Positions 17,407 through 25,812 of a stretch of DNA of 64,000 nt are shown piece by piece. The position numbers and the translations under genes are program-made. The notes beneath the pieces are model-generated. The model ran no database searches. It saw only the letters and a list, made by a program, of their open reading frames with translations, and had not been told where the DNA came from. Source of the stretch: Chlorobiota bacterium. Its GTDB lineage: Bacteria; Bacteroidota; Ignavibacteria; Kapaibacteriales; NICIL-2. The DNA lies in the NCBI GenBank assembly GCA_026415505.1, contig JAOAGY010000003.1, forward strand, positions 16,334 to 80,333, written 5' to 3'. Position 1 is the first letter of the stretch. Every line of letters starts with the position of its first letter.

Positions 17407-19539
17407 TCACTTGTTGCCTTCGGCGCGTTTTTTCTGGTATTCGCGCACCATTTCTTCCTGCACGGCACGCGGCACTTGCGCGTACTTGAGGAACTCCATG
17501 GTGAACTCGCCTTTTCCTTGCGTGACCGAGCGCAGATCGGTCGAATAGCCGAACATTTCTTGCAGCGGCACTTCGGCGGTGATGACGACGTAGCCCGCTT
17601 CGCTTTCGGTGCCGATGATCACGCCGCGACGTTGGTTGATTTGCCCGATAACAACGCCCTGGAACTCTTCTGGCGCCGACACTTCGAGCTTCATGATCGG
17701 CTCGAGCACGACGGGATTGGCACGCATGTAGCACTCGCGAATCGCGGCTTTCGCTGCCGTCTTGAACGCCATTTCGGATGAGTCCACAGGGTGCGTCGAG
17801 CCGTCGTTGAGAACGACACGGACGCGCTGGACAGGTTGCCCGATGAGCATACCTTCTTTGAGCTGCTCCTGGAATCCGTCGTCGCAGGCGGGGATGAACT
17901 CGCGCGAGATCACACCGCCGACGATCGCGTCCACGAACTCGTAGTTGTTCGGGTTGTCCGGTTCGAGCGGCTCGATGTAGCCCGCCACGCGCGCGAATTG
18001 TCCGGCACCGCCGGTTTGTTTTTTGTGCGTGTAGTTGAACTCGGCACGCTTGGTGATCGTTTCGCGGAAGGCGACCTTCGGACGCCCGACGACGACCTCG
18101 CAGTTGTACTCGCGCTTGATGCGCTCGATGTAGATTTCCAAGTGCAGTTCACCCATGCCGCGGATGATCGTCTCGCCGGTCTCTTCGTCGCGATAGACAC
18201 GGAACGTCGGGTCTTCCTTTGTGAAGCGATTGAGCGCTTTGGAGAAGTTCGCCAAGCTCGTTTTGTCCTTCGGCGACACTGCCAGCTCGATGACCGGCTC
18301 GGGCACGAACATCGAGGTCATCGTCAGATTGACCGAGCCATCGGTGAACGTGTCGCCCGTAGCGCAGTCCACACCGAACATCGCGACGATGTCGCCGGCG
18401 AGCGCTTCGTCGATGTCGTGCATTTCGCTGGCGTGCATGCGCACCAGCCGCGGCACCTTGATTTTTTTGCCGGTGGCGTTGTTGACGATCACATCGCCTT
18501 TGCGCACGCGCCCTTGGTAAATGCGCATGTAGGTGAGCTGACCGTAGCGACCGTCTTCGAGCTTGAAGGCATATGCAACGAGCGGACGATCCGGATCGGG
18601 CGTAATCAGCACACGCTCTTCGTCGCGGTCGCGGTCGAGCGCATAGTTTTCGACCTCGAACGGATTCGGCAGGAACATACACACACCATCGAGCAGCGGC
18701 TGGACGCCTTTGTTTTGCTTGGCGGTACCGACAAACACGGGCGTGACTTTGAGCGCGATTGTCGCCTTCCGGATTGCGGCGATGATTTCGTCGGCTGAGA
18801 TGTCTTCTTCCATCAGGTACTTTTCGGCGATCGCGTCGTCGTAATCGGCAGCCTTTTCGATGAGCTTGGTTCGGTATTCGTGCGCGATGTCGAGCATGTC
18901 GGCGGGAATTTCTTCTTCGCGGACGAATTCACCGTTGTCCCCATCGAAATAGAGCGCTTTCATGTGAATCAGGTCCACGACGCCGCGGAATTGGTCCTCC
19001 GCACCGATCGGGATGTTGATCATCACCGGATCGTGATGGAGCTTTTCGCGCAATTGCTGCACGACGCGGTAGGCGTTCGCACCGGCACGGTCGAGCTTGT
19101 TGATGAACGCAATGCGCGGCACGTTGTAGCGGCGCATCTGACGATCGACCGTGATGGACTGGCTCTGCACACCGGCAACACCGCAGAGCACGAGAATCGC
19201 ACCGTCGAGGACGCGCAGTGCACGTTCGACCTCGATGGTGAAGTCCACGTGACCGGGCGTATCGATCAAGTTGATGTGATAGCCCTTCCACTGGCAATAC
19301 GTCGCCGCCGACTGGATCGTGATACCCTTTTCGCGTTCGAGGTCCATCGAGTCCATCGTCGGACCGGCGCCGTCTTTGGAGCGCACCTCGACGATCCTGT
19401 GGATACGTCCGGTGTAGTAGAGGATGCGCTCGCTCAGCGTCGTTTTGCCCGAGTCGATATGGGCAGAGATTCCGATGTTTCGCAGCCGGGCAATGTCAAT
19501 GCCCACCGCCGCAGGTGCGGTAGCAGTCATCGTGCTCAT
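17407..19539 (-). CDS. fusA: translation elongation factor G
   Basis: A 710-residue GTPase that drives ribosomal translocation. G1 is AHIDSGKT (usually AHIDAGKT), G3 DTPGHVDF and G4 NKLD, followed by domains II-V, ending in the domain V sequence [19 protein letters not shown]. The length is normal. The start is taken at the ATG at 19539 (MSTMTATAP); ATGs at 19551 and 19530 are also in frame. A perfect TATTTTTGC promoter element lies about 30 nt upstream, which rules out longer forms. The gene is not in an str operon with rpsL/rpsG/tuf. Confidence 0.98.
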   Translation of the reverse strand: MSTMTATAPAAVGIDIARLRNIGISAHIDSGKTTLSERILYYTGRIHRIVEVRSKDGAGPTMDSMDLEREKGITIQSAATYCQWKGYHINLIDTPGHVDFTIEVERALRVLDGAILVLCGVAGVQSQSITVDRQMRRYNVPRIAFINKLDRAGANAYRVVQQLREKLHHDPVMINIPIGAEDQFRGVVDLIHMKALYFDGDNGEFVREEEIPADMLDIAHEYRTKLIEKAADYDDAIAEKYLMEEDISADEIIAAIRKATIALKVTPVFVGTAKQNKGVQPLLDGVCMFLPNPFEVENYALDRDRDEERVLITPDPDRPLVAYAFKLEDGRYGQLTYMRIYQGRVRKGDVIVNNATGKKIKVPRLVRMHASEMHDIDEALAGDIVAMFGVDCATGDTFTDGSVNLTMTSMFVPEPVIELAVSPKDKTSLANFSKALNRFTKEDPTFRVYRDEETGETIIRGMGELHLEIYIERIKREYNCEVVVGRPKVAFRETITKRAEFNYTHKKQTGGAGQFARVAGYIEPLEPDNPNNYEFVDAIVGGVISREFIPACDDGFQEQLKEGMLIGQPVQRVRVVLNDGSTHPVDSSEMAFKTAAKAAIRECYMRANPVVLEPIMKLEVSAPEEFQGVVIGQINQRRGVIIGTESEAGYVVITAEVPLQEMFGYSTDLRSVTQGKGEFTMEFLKYAQVPRAVQEEMVREYQKKRAEGNK

Positions 19540-19540
19540 A

Positions 19541-19554
19541 TTGTGCAACATTTT
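19541..19554 (-). repeat. 14-nt element shared by the rpsD and fusA leaders (copy 2)
   Basis: AAAATGTTGCACAA on the minus strand directly before the fusA ATG at 19539. It is identical to 17318-17331. Here it falls in the 5' leader, so an RNA-level role is possible. Confidence 0.5.
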
Positions 19555-19568
19555 GTTCGTCAAGACTG

Positions 19569-19576
19569 CAAAAATA
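19569..19576 (-). promoter_or_regulatory. -7 element TATTTTTG(C) of fusA
   Basis: A perfect TAnnTTTGC on the minus strand, 30 nt before the fusA ATG. It is the same 9-mer as the rpoZ promoter. Confidence 0.6.
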
Positions 19577-19666
19577 CGCTCGACGGCTGCGGAAATTGTA
19601 TCGGCATTACATGGAGCACGCTGTACGTCCGTCCTAAGCAGCACCATCAACCCTTGTGAATGCACC

Positions 19667-20389
19667 ATGGAACTCGTCTCTGCCTCGTTCCGCGAGGAAG
19701 GCGCCGGCGCACGTGTGCGGCGTTTGTTCCCATCGCCCGCGTTGCATTGGCCAGCGACCGATCCCTTTTTGCTCCTCGATGAATTCTTCGTCGAGGCGCA
19801 TGCAGGATTTCCCGACCATCCCCACCGCGGATTCGAGATCGTCACCTACATGCTCGACGGCGGTTTCGAACACCGCGACTCCCTCGGCAATGCCGTCGAA
19901 GCACCGGCTGGACATGCGATGCATTTCGTCACCGGCAGCGGCGTGATTCACTCGGAAATGCCGCTCGGCACAGCACACGGATTACAACTCTGGATCAATT
20001 TGCGGCGTCAACACAAAGCCATCGCACCTTCGCTGCACCTCGTCGCACCGGACGCGATGCCCGTGCGGACCTTCGACGGCGGCATGATTCGCCGCATTGC
20101 GTCGCCCGACGGACCAATCGCGCTCCATACGCCGGTCATCTACGACGACGTGCACTTCACCGGCGAAGGAACGGCAACGTGGAAGATTCCCAGCGACAGT
20201 ACTGCATTGGTGTACGTCGTCGAAGGCGAGCCGATCGTCGGCGGCATGACTGCCGGGAGCGGACAGCTTTGTCTGTACGATGGCGGCGACACGGTCGAAC
20301 TTCGTTCGGCTGCACCTGCTCGCGCGATCGTTCTCATCGGCGAGCGTCATCACGAGAGCGTTCGCTTCTTCGGTCCGTTCGTCGATTAG
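19667..20389 (+). CDS. pirin-family bicupin protein
   Basis: A 240-residue protein of the pirin family. The N-terminal cupin carries the metal ligands: the two His of [16 protein letters not shown], plus His and Glu of HSEM. Family members are iron-binding redox proteins; some have quercetinase activity and others act as regulators, so the physiological role is open. The ATG at 19667 starts the conserved block. The last 56 nt overlap the 3' end of the alkyltransferase-like gene on the other strand. Confidence 0.9.
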   Translation: MELVSASFREEGAGARVRRLFPSPALHWPATDPFLLLDEFFVEAHAGFPDHPHRGFEIVTYMLDGGFEHRDSLGNAVEAPAGHAMHFVTGSGVIHSEMPLGTAHGLQLWINLRRQHKAIAPSLHLVAPDAMPVRTFDGGMIRRIASPDGPIALHTPVIYDDVHFTGEGTATWKIPSDSTALVYVVEGEPIVGGMTAGSGQLCLYDGGDTVELRSAAPARAIVLIGERHHESVRFFGPFVD

Positions 20390-20702
20390 CGTTCGGAATC
20401 CACAAATGCCGATCGAGCCGAACGCGATCGCCGTCGAACGTGACGCCTTCGGCTTCGAGCAGTTCGCGCATCAGTGTCGGCGTGGCAAAGTGCATGCGAC
20501 CGGTCAGCTCGCCGCACCGATTGACCACGCGATGCGCGGGAATGTCGTCGCGACCGGCAGCGGCATTGAGTGCCCACCCGACAGTGCGTGCCGACGAACG
20601 CATGCCGAGCGCAGCAGCGATGTGTCCGTAGGTGGTCACTTTCCCTCGCGGTATGCAGCGGACGATTTTCCAGACGCGCTCGTAGAAATCGTCACCGCTC
20701 AT
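20334..20702 (-). CDS. alkyltransferase-like (ATL) DNA-binding protein, MGMT fold
   Basis: A 122-residue protein homologous to the C-terminal domain of O6-alkylguanine-DNA alkyltransferase. VTTYGHIAAALG is the helix-turn-helix and RTVGWALNAAA contains the arginine-finger region. The acceptor-cysteine motif PCHR is IPAHRVVN here, so Cys is replaced by Ala and no alkyl transfer is possible. ATL proteins flip alkylated guanines and hand them to nucleotide excision repair. Its ATG at 20702 lies 2 nt after the pfkA stop, so the genes share a transcript. The stop region overlaps the pirin gene. Confidence 0.88.
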   Translation of the reverse strand: MSGDDFYERVWKIVRCIPRGKVTTYGHIAAALGMRSSARTVGWALNAAAGRDDIPAHRVVNRCGELTGRMHFATPTLMRELLEAEGVTFDGDRVRLDRHLWIPNANRRTDRRSERSRDDARR

Positions 20703-20704
20703 GC

Positions 20705-21712
20705 TCAACGCAGCGCAAGCGTCATCTTGATCAACTCGTCGGGAATGTCGAGATGGTTCGAGCGGCTGTCGTCGGCTGCGACGTCGAGCGGTAGCGGCTC
20801 TTGCATGTGACCGGTGTAGAACGCCGTGTAGAAGCCGCTGTCTTTACGAGCGAACGCATCGGTGACCATTCGATAGCCGAGCCAACTGGCGCGAAGAATA
20901 TCGGTGACGGCAGCTTGCCCGCCGCGCTGGAAATAGCCCATGTCCACGGTGCGAATCTCCCGCTTGATGTTTCGCCGACGGAAGATGTCTTCGAGAATTG
21001 CGCGGATTTCGTCGAGCGATTTGCTGTAGCCTTCGGCAACGACGATGCGGGTGTCGCGGTCGCGCTCTTCGATCATCGTCGCCAGTTGCTCGTAGTCCAC
21101 ATTCTCGCGCGGACGGATGATGTACTCGGCACCGGTTGCAATGCCGGCATAGAACGCCAAGTACGCCGAATCTCGCCCCATCGAACCGATCAGGTACACG
21201 CGCCGGTGCGAGCTGGCGGTGTTGCGGATCCATTCGAGCATTTCGAGACTGCGATCGAGCGCACTGTAGAAACCGATCGAGGTGCCGTAGTTGTTCGCCA
21301 CGTCGTTGTCGATCGAACCGGGACACGCCATGATGCGCGTGCGGAGTCCTTCGGCTTTGATGATGCGGTCGAGCGTCGCGCACGCCTTCAAACTGCCGTT
21401 GCCGCCGCACACGAACAGGTAATCGAAGTGGTTGTCGTCGAGATTGAGCGCGACCTGGCGTTGCAACTCCGGATTTTCCGCCAATTCCGGCACCCGCACT
21501 GTTCCCAGAATCGTGCCGCCCTGAAATGCAATGCCTGCGACGTCGAGCTTGCCGAGCCGGCGATATTCGTTCGTGATAAGACCGCGCCAACCGTCGACGA
21601 CGCCCCACACCGACGTTTCCGGACGGATGTTGAGCGCGCAGCGGACGACGCTTCGAATGAACGCATTCATGCCGGAGCTGTCGCCGCCGCCCGTGAGAAT
21701 CGCGAACTTCAT
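20705..21712 (-). CDS. pfkA: 6-phosphofructokinase, divergent active site
   Basis: A 335-residue protein of the PFK-A family. It keeps GGGDSSGMN, the catalytic Asp in PGSIDND, MGRDSAYLAFYAG and QRGG. The Gly of GGNGS and PGSIDND fits the ATP-dependent rather than the pyrophosphate-dependent type. Several normally fixed residues differ from E. coli PfkA: Asp103 of GGDGS is Asn, and His249 of LGHIQRGG is Tyr (MGYFQRGG). Activity or substrate may therefore be altered. It lies between a T9SS protein gene (10 nt upstream) and the ATL gene, an unusual operon for a glycolytic enzyme. Confidence 0.85.
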   Translation of the reverse strand: MKFAILTGGGDSSGMNAFIRSVVRCALNIRPETSVWGVVDGWRGLITNEYRRLGKLDVAGIAFQGGTILGTVRVPELAENPELQRQVALNLDDNHFDYLFVCGGNGSLKACATLDRIIKAEGLRTRIMACPGSIDNDVANNYGTSIGFYSALDRSLEMLEWIRNTASSHRRVYLIGSMGRDSAYLAFYAGIATGAEYIIRPRENVDYEQLATMIEERDRDTRIVVAEGYSKSLDEIRAILEDIFRRRNIKREIRTVDMGYFQRGGQAAVTDILRASWLGYRMVTDAFARKDSGFYTAFYTGHMQEPLPLDVAADDSRSNHLDIPDELIKMTLALR

Positions 21713-21722
21713 CGCTCGAGCG

Positions 21723-22505
21723 TTACCGCACGATCTGCAAGGGTCCGCTCAGCGCTCGTCCCCCACTGCGCACGACGATTCGGTACGTCCCGCTCGGCAA
21801 ATCACCCACCGACAGAGCAGCTCGATCCGACGGCATCGTCGTCGAGCGAACCACACGCCCGAGCGCATCGACAATTTCGACGCGTGCACCCATGACCGCC
21901 GATACATGCACCACGTCGCTCGCCGGATTCGGCGCGACGGTCACTGCTTCCACCGACTGCTCGACCGAAAGCGTCGTCGCTTCGAACGTCACGTCGAACG
22001 CGATGTAGTCGCTCATATCGGCGACGTTGTAGATGACGACCCCGATGACCGACTGCCCCGATTCACCTTGCGGATCGAACTGAATCTTGAACGTGTGATC
22101 GCGCTCGCCCGGTTGAAGCGTTACACGCCCTTGCTCGTCGCTTTCGAGGACAAACGACGGATAGCACGCTTGCCCACTGCAGAAGTTGACGCGGTGATAC
22201 GGACTTTTGCGACTGGTGTCGATCCGCACGCCGAACGTAACGGGATTGGGCGAGACATTCTCGACGCTGATGTATGCATCGAGCGGCATGTTCGGAGATA
22301 CCGGAAACGCCAGCGATTGTCCTTCGACCAATCGCAGCGACGTGTTTTGAATCTGCGGATACGGCCACCGTTTCTGACACGGACAGCATCCCGACTTCGG
22401 CACGATGACGATCGTTCGCGATGCACTCACGCGCGTTTGCGCGCGAGCATCGTTCGCCCCGATCAACAAGCATGCGATTGCGAGCGTGCAGACGAGCTGT
22501 TTCAT
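21723..22505 (-). CDS. small T9SS-secreted protein with type A sorting domain
   Basis: A 260-residue protein. The signal peptide MKQLVCTLAIACLLIGANDARA is followed by a Cys-containing segment (SGCCPCQKRWPYP) and Ig-like strands (PNMPLDAYISVENVSPNPVT). A T9SS sorting domain starts at VEAVTVAPNPASDVVHV and ends in GTYRIVVRSGGRALSGPL. The ATG at 22505 has GGAGG 8 nt upstream (CGGAGGCAAACTT) and a promoter element behind it, so the start is well supported. The function is unknown. It is the first gene of the operon that continues into pfkA and the ATL gene. Confidence 0.8.
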   Translation of the reverse strand: MKQLVCTLAIACLLIGANDARAQTRVSASRTIVIVPKSGCCPCQKRWPYPQIQNTSLRLVEGQSLAFPVSPNMPLDAYISVENVSPNPVTFGVRIDTSRKSPYHRVNFCSGQACYPSFVLESDEQGRVTLQPGERDHTFKIQFDPQGESGQSVIGVVIYNVADMSDYIAFDVTFEATTLSVEQSVEAVTVAPNPASDVVHVSAVMGARVEIVDALGRVVRSTTMPSDRAALSVGDLPSGTYRIVVRSGGRALSGPLQIVR

Positions 22506-22532
22506 AAGTTTGCCTCCGAAGTTCGACTCGCA

Positions 22533-22540
22533 CAAAACTA
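22533..22540 (-). promoter_or_regulatory. -7 element TAGTTTTG of the T9SS-pfkA-ATL operon
   Basis: Minus-strand TAGTTTTG is a perfect TAnnTTTG, 28 nt before the ATG at 22505. A TTG lies 19 nt further upstream, consistent with a -33 element. Confidence 0.6.
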
Positions 22541-22561
22541 CTGCACTTCAGCGTAAAAACA

Positions 22562-23074
22562 ATGGCACGTTTTGTTGCTTCTGTCGTAGTGCTCGCGATC
22601 GCCGCTGCTGCAGCCATCGCACAGGATACCAGCGCTGCACAGCGTTTGCCGATCGTGACACTGAAAAAACTCGACGGCACGCCGATTACGACCCACGAAC
22701 TCGTTGCCGGTAGCACTGGACCGATTGTGCTCGATTTCTGGGCGACCTGGTGCAAGCCGTGCATTCAGGAGCTATCGGCACTGGCGGACGTGTACGACGA
22801 ATGGAAAAAGCTCACCGGCGTTCGCATCGTCGCCGTTTCGATAGACGATGCACGCAACAGCAAAAAAGTCGCGCCATTCGTGCGCGGTCGGCGGTGGGAG
22901 TTCGACGTCTATCTCGACGAGAACGCCGATCTCAAGCGCGCACTCAACGTCAACGAAATCCCGCACACGTTCGTGCTCGATCGCCAAGGCAGGATCGTGT
23001 ACCAGCACAAATCCTACGCCCCCGGCGACGAAGAATTGCTTTTGGACGCTATCAAGAAAGCAGCCGCAGAATGA
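22562..23074 (+). CDS. TlpA-like periplasmic thioredoxin
   Basis: A 170-residue exported thioredoxin. The signal peptide MARFVASVVVLAIAAAAAIA precedes a redoxin domain with the active site WATWCKPC (Cys64 and Cys67) and the cis-proline region NEIPHTFVLDRQG. It probably reduces or forms disulfides in the periplasm. The stop overlaps the next gene's ATG (ATGA). The partner gene encodes a DUF6029 outer-membrane protein, so the two are likely to work together. Confidence 0.92.
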   Translation: MARFVASVVVLAIAAAAAIAQDTSAAQRLPIVTLKKLDGTPITTHELVAGSTGPIVLDFWATWCKPCIQELSALADVYDEWKKLTGVRIVAVSIDDARNSKKVAPFVRGRRWEFDVYLDENADLKRALNVNEIPHTFVLDRQGRIVYQHKSYAPGDEELLLDAIKKAAAE

Positions 23075-24696
23075 TCACATCTCGCATGCTCGTTCTGCTG
23101 CTCGTTGTGGCGACGCTCGCAACCGATGCACTCGCACAACTTCCGCAAGGCTGGCGCGCCGATCTGCAAGTGGACGCACAATCCTACACGCCCGATTCGG
23201 CGATCAACGCACCGGCTGTTCGTGAAAAGGTGCTCGCACAAGGCTTTTTCAACGTGCTCTATTCCAACGAGCATCTGCGGTTGGGATTTCGCTACGAGGC
23301 GTACTTCAATCCGCTGCTGGGCATCGACCCCCGCTACGAAGGCAACGGCATTCCGTATCGCTTCATTCAGTACGTCGGCGATCGTGTGGACATCACCATC
23401 GGCAACAGTTACGAGCAATTCGGCAGCGGAATGATTCTCCGCACATACGAAGAACGCTCGCTCGGTTTCGACAACTCCATCGACGGCGTGCGGCTGAAAG
23501 TGCGCCCCACAAGCGGCGTCCAACTGACCGCACTGTTCGGCAAGCAGCGGGCATTTTTCGGTCTCGGACCGGGCATCGTGCGCGCAGCCGATCTCGACGT
23601 CGAACTGCACGAACTCGCCATCGGCGACGAAAAGCTCTTCGATCTTCCGTTCGCGCTCGATCTCGGCGCCAGTGTCGTCAGCAAGTACCAGCCGGCAGCC
23701 GATCCGATTCTCCGCTTGCCGGAGAACGTGCTTGCGTATGCCACGCGACTATCGTTGACGACCGAGCGCTGGAATCTCTACGCCGAGTGGGCGTACAAAA
23801 TCAACGACCCGCAACAAACCAACAACAACAGCTTCAATCCCGGCAACGGACTGTACGTTTCGACATCGTACAGTGGCGATGGCATCGGGCTTCTGCTGGC
23901 AGCCAAACGGATCGACAACATGGACTTTCGTTCCGATCGCGGCGCAATCGGGAACGTGCTCACCATCAACTTTCTGCCGCCGCTGACCAAAGTGCACACG
24001 TATCGCCTCTTTACGCTCTACCCATACGCGACGCAGCCCTACGGCGAATACGGTGTCCAGGGCGAGTTGACACTGACCATCCCGCGCGGTTCGGCACTGG
24101 GCGGACCCTATGGCACGACCGTAACGATCAACTACTCCCGCGTGCACAGTATCGACTCGACGAAAATCGACGAGTTCACCTATCGCTCGACGTGGAAGCC
24201 CGGCAGAGTGCTTTTCTACCAGGACTTCAACGTGGAAATTCAGCGCACATGGTCGCGCACGCTCAAAAGCACCTTCACAATGGTTGCACTGGCATACAAC
24301 AAAGACGTCATCGAAGTCAAGACCGGCTACGGCACGATTTATCCGCTTGCGTTCGTGCTCGAAACGCAGTACAAGCTCGGCAGCCGAAGTGCGCTGCGAA
24401 CGGAGCTTTCTCACATGAGTGTGCGGGGCGATATGGGAAGCTGGGCATTCGCGTTGCTCGAATACACGCCGGTCAGCAACGTGTACTTGACGGTGTTCGA
24501 CGAATGGAACTATGGCAATCCCGATCCGGAAAAGCGCTACCACTACCCGGCGGCGTCGGTCACGTACGTCACCGGCGGAACGCGCATCGCGTTCGGTTAC
24601 GCCAAGCAGCGAGCGGGGATTCTCTGCGTGGGCGGTGTGTGTCGGTTGGTGCCTGCTTCGAACGGCTTTTCGCTCAACATCACGAGCACGTTGTAG
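23071..24696 (+). CDS. DUF6029-family outer-membrane protein
   Basis: A 541-residue protein. The signal peptide MITSRMLVLLLVVATLATDALA is followed by a long beta-rich sequence with barrel-like strands. The family hallmark is around residues 95-135: ITIGNSYEQFGSGMILRTYE, then RSLGFDNSIDGVRLKVRP. Found in Bacteroidota; function unknown. Translation is coupled to the TlpA thioredoxin by an ATGA overlap. Cysteines are nearly absent except near the C-terminus (LCVGGVC). Confidence 0.82.
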   Translation: MITSRMLVLLLVVATLATDALAQLPQGWRADLQVDAQSYTPDSAINAPAVREKVLAQGFFNVLYSNEHLRLGFRYEAYFNPLLGIDPRYEGNGIPYRFIQYVGDRVDITIGNSYEQFGSGMILRTYEERSLGFDNSIDGVRLKVRPTSGVQLTALFGKQRAFFGLGPGIVRAADLDVELHELAIGDEKLFDLPFALDLGASVVSKYQPAADPILRLPENVLAYATRLSLTTERWNLYAEWAYKINDPQQTNNNSFNPGNGLYVSTSYSGDGIGLLLAAKRIDNMDFRSDRGAIGNVLTINFLPPLTKVHTYRLFTLYPYATQPYGEYGVQGELTLTIPRGSALGGPYGTTVTINYSRVHSIDSTKIDEFTYRSTWKPGRVLFYQDFNVEIQRTWSRTLKSTFTMVALAYNKDVIEVKTGYGTIYPLAFVLETQYKLGSRSALRTELSHMSVRGDMGSWAFALLEYTPVSNVYLTVFDEWNYGNPDPEKRYHYPAASVTYVTGGTRIAFGYAKQRAGILCVGGVCRLVPASNGFSLNITSTL

Positions 24697-24726
24697 CGTC
24701 TCATCCGCCGCTTTTCTGCCCCACAT

Positions 24727-24746
24727 CCGGTGTAATTTTACACCGG
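24727..24746. promoter_or_regulatory. 20-nt dyad CCGGTGTAA-TT-TTACACCGG overlapping a -7 element
   Basis: Perfect 9-nt arms around a 2-nt centre, 23 nt before the mnmH ATG. The sequence TAATTTTA inside the dyad (24733-24740) matches TAnnTTTG at all but the last base, and its spacing to the start is right. A repressor operator on the mnmH-dprE2 operon promoter is the simplest reading. A terminator for the upstream gene is less likely, because the loop is too short and no T-tract follows. Confidence 0.5.
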
Positions 24747-24768
24747 CACAGCTTGCATCCCAGTCGCA

Positions 24769-25812
24769 ATGCGTTCGGTTTCGGTCGAAGAGTTTCTCGC
24801 TGCCCTTAGGAGCGGTTCGATCTGTGTGTTCGACGTCCGCAGCCCGCGCGAATACGCACGTGGCGCTATCCCGGCAGCATTGCCGCTACCGCTCTTCGAC
24901 GACGACGAACGCCACCGCGTCGGTCGGCACTACGTCGAGCACGGTCGTCGCGCAGCGATCAAGCTGGGACTCGATCTTGTCGGTCCGAAACTCCGATGGT
25001 TCGTCGAGGAAGTCGAACGCCACCTCCAGCCTGGTCAGTCGGTCGGACTGTATTGCTGGCGCGGTGGAATGCGCAGTAGCGCGGTTGCGTGGCTGCTCGA
25101 TTTTTACGGCTTCGATGTCGTCGTGCTGCGCGGTGGATACAAGGCGTATCGTCGTTTTGCATTGGCACAATTTGCCGCGCCGCGGCAGTGCGTGATATTG
25201 AGCGGCTACACCGGCTCGGGGAAAACCGAACTTCTCGACATGCTCGCCCGCAGCGGTGAAGCGACACTCGATCTGGAACGATTGGCATCCCACCGCGGCT
25301 CGGCATTCGGCGCACTCGGTCTGGCTCCGCAGCCGACGCAGCAGCACTTCGAAAACCGCATGGCTTTCGAGCTATGGAAGCATGCCGCTGCCGATCGCAT
25401 TTGGATCGAGGACGAATCGCGGCGCATCGGTTCGCTCGCGATCCCCGATGGGCTGTGGTCGCAGATGCAATCGGCGCCGATCGTCGCAGTAGAAATTCCG
25501 CTCGAGCGTCGCATCGAACGGCTCGTTGCCGAGTACGGGCAATTTCCCACCGAGCAACTGGCAGCATGTTTGCGAGCGATTCGCGAGCGGTTGGGTGCGG
25601 AGCGGTATCGCCGCGCACAGGAAGCTCTCGCAAGCGGCGATCTTGCCACCGTCGCTCGCATCGCATTGGAGCACTACGACAAAGCTTATCGCCACAGCCT
25701 TCGCAAGCGTGCCGATCGCATCGTGTGGATACGCGCCGATTCGCCTGCTGACGCTCTACCTGCTCTCCGCCGCTTCACTGTGCATCACCACGCGGTAGCC
25801 GAGCAACGATGA
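24769..25812 (+). CDS. mnmH: tRNA 2-selenouridine synthase
   Basis: A 347-residue protein of the MnmH/SelU family: an N-terminal rhodanese domain with catalytic Cys96 in YCWRGGMRSS, then a P-loop domain (GYTGSGKTELL, residues 146-156). It exchanges sulfur for selenium at the wobble 2-thiouridine of tRNA via a geranylated intermediate, using selenophosphate. No selD is visible here, so a selenophosphate synthetase is expected elsewhere. Its stop overlaps the UbiA gene start (ATGA), making it the first gene of the four-gene operon. Confidence 0.93.
   Translation: MRSVSVEEFLAALRSGSICVFDVRSPREYARGAIPAALPLPLFDDDERHRVGRHYVEHGRRAAIKLGLDLVGPKLRWFVEEVERHLQPGQSVGLYCWRGGMRSSAVAWLLDFYGFDVVVLRGGYKAYRRFALAQFAAPRQCVILSGYTGSGKTELLDMLARSGEATLDLERLASHRGSAFGALGLAPQPTQQHFENRMAFELWKHAAADRIWIEDESRRIGSLAIPDGLWSQMQSAPIVAVEIPLERRIERLVAEYGQFPTEQLAACLRAIRERLGAERYRRAQEALASGDLATVARIALEHYDKAYRHSLRKRADRIVWIRADSPADALPALRRFTVHHHAVAEQR

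Noticed and set aside
20334..20702. Active O6-methylguanine-DNA methyltransferase
   Set aside because: The acceptor Cys is Ala (IPAHR), so it is an alkyltransferase-like protein.
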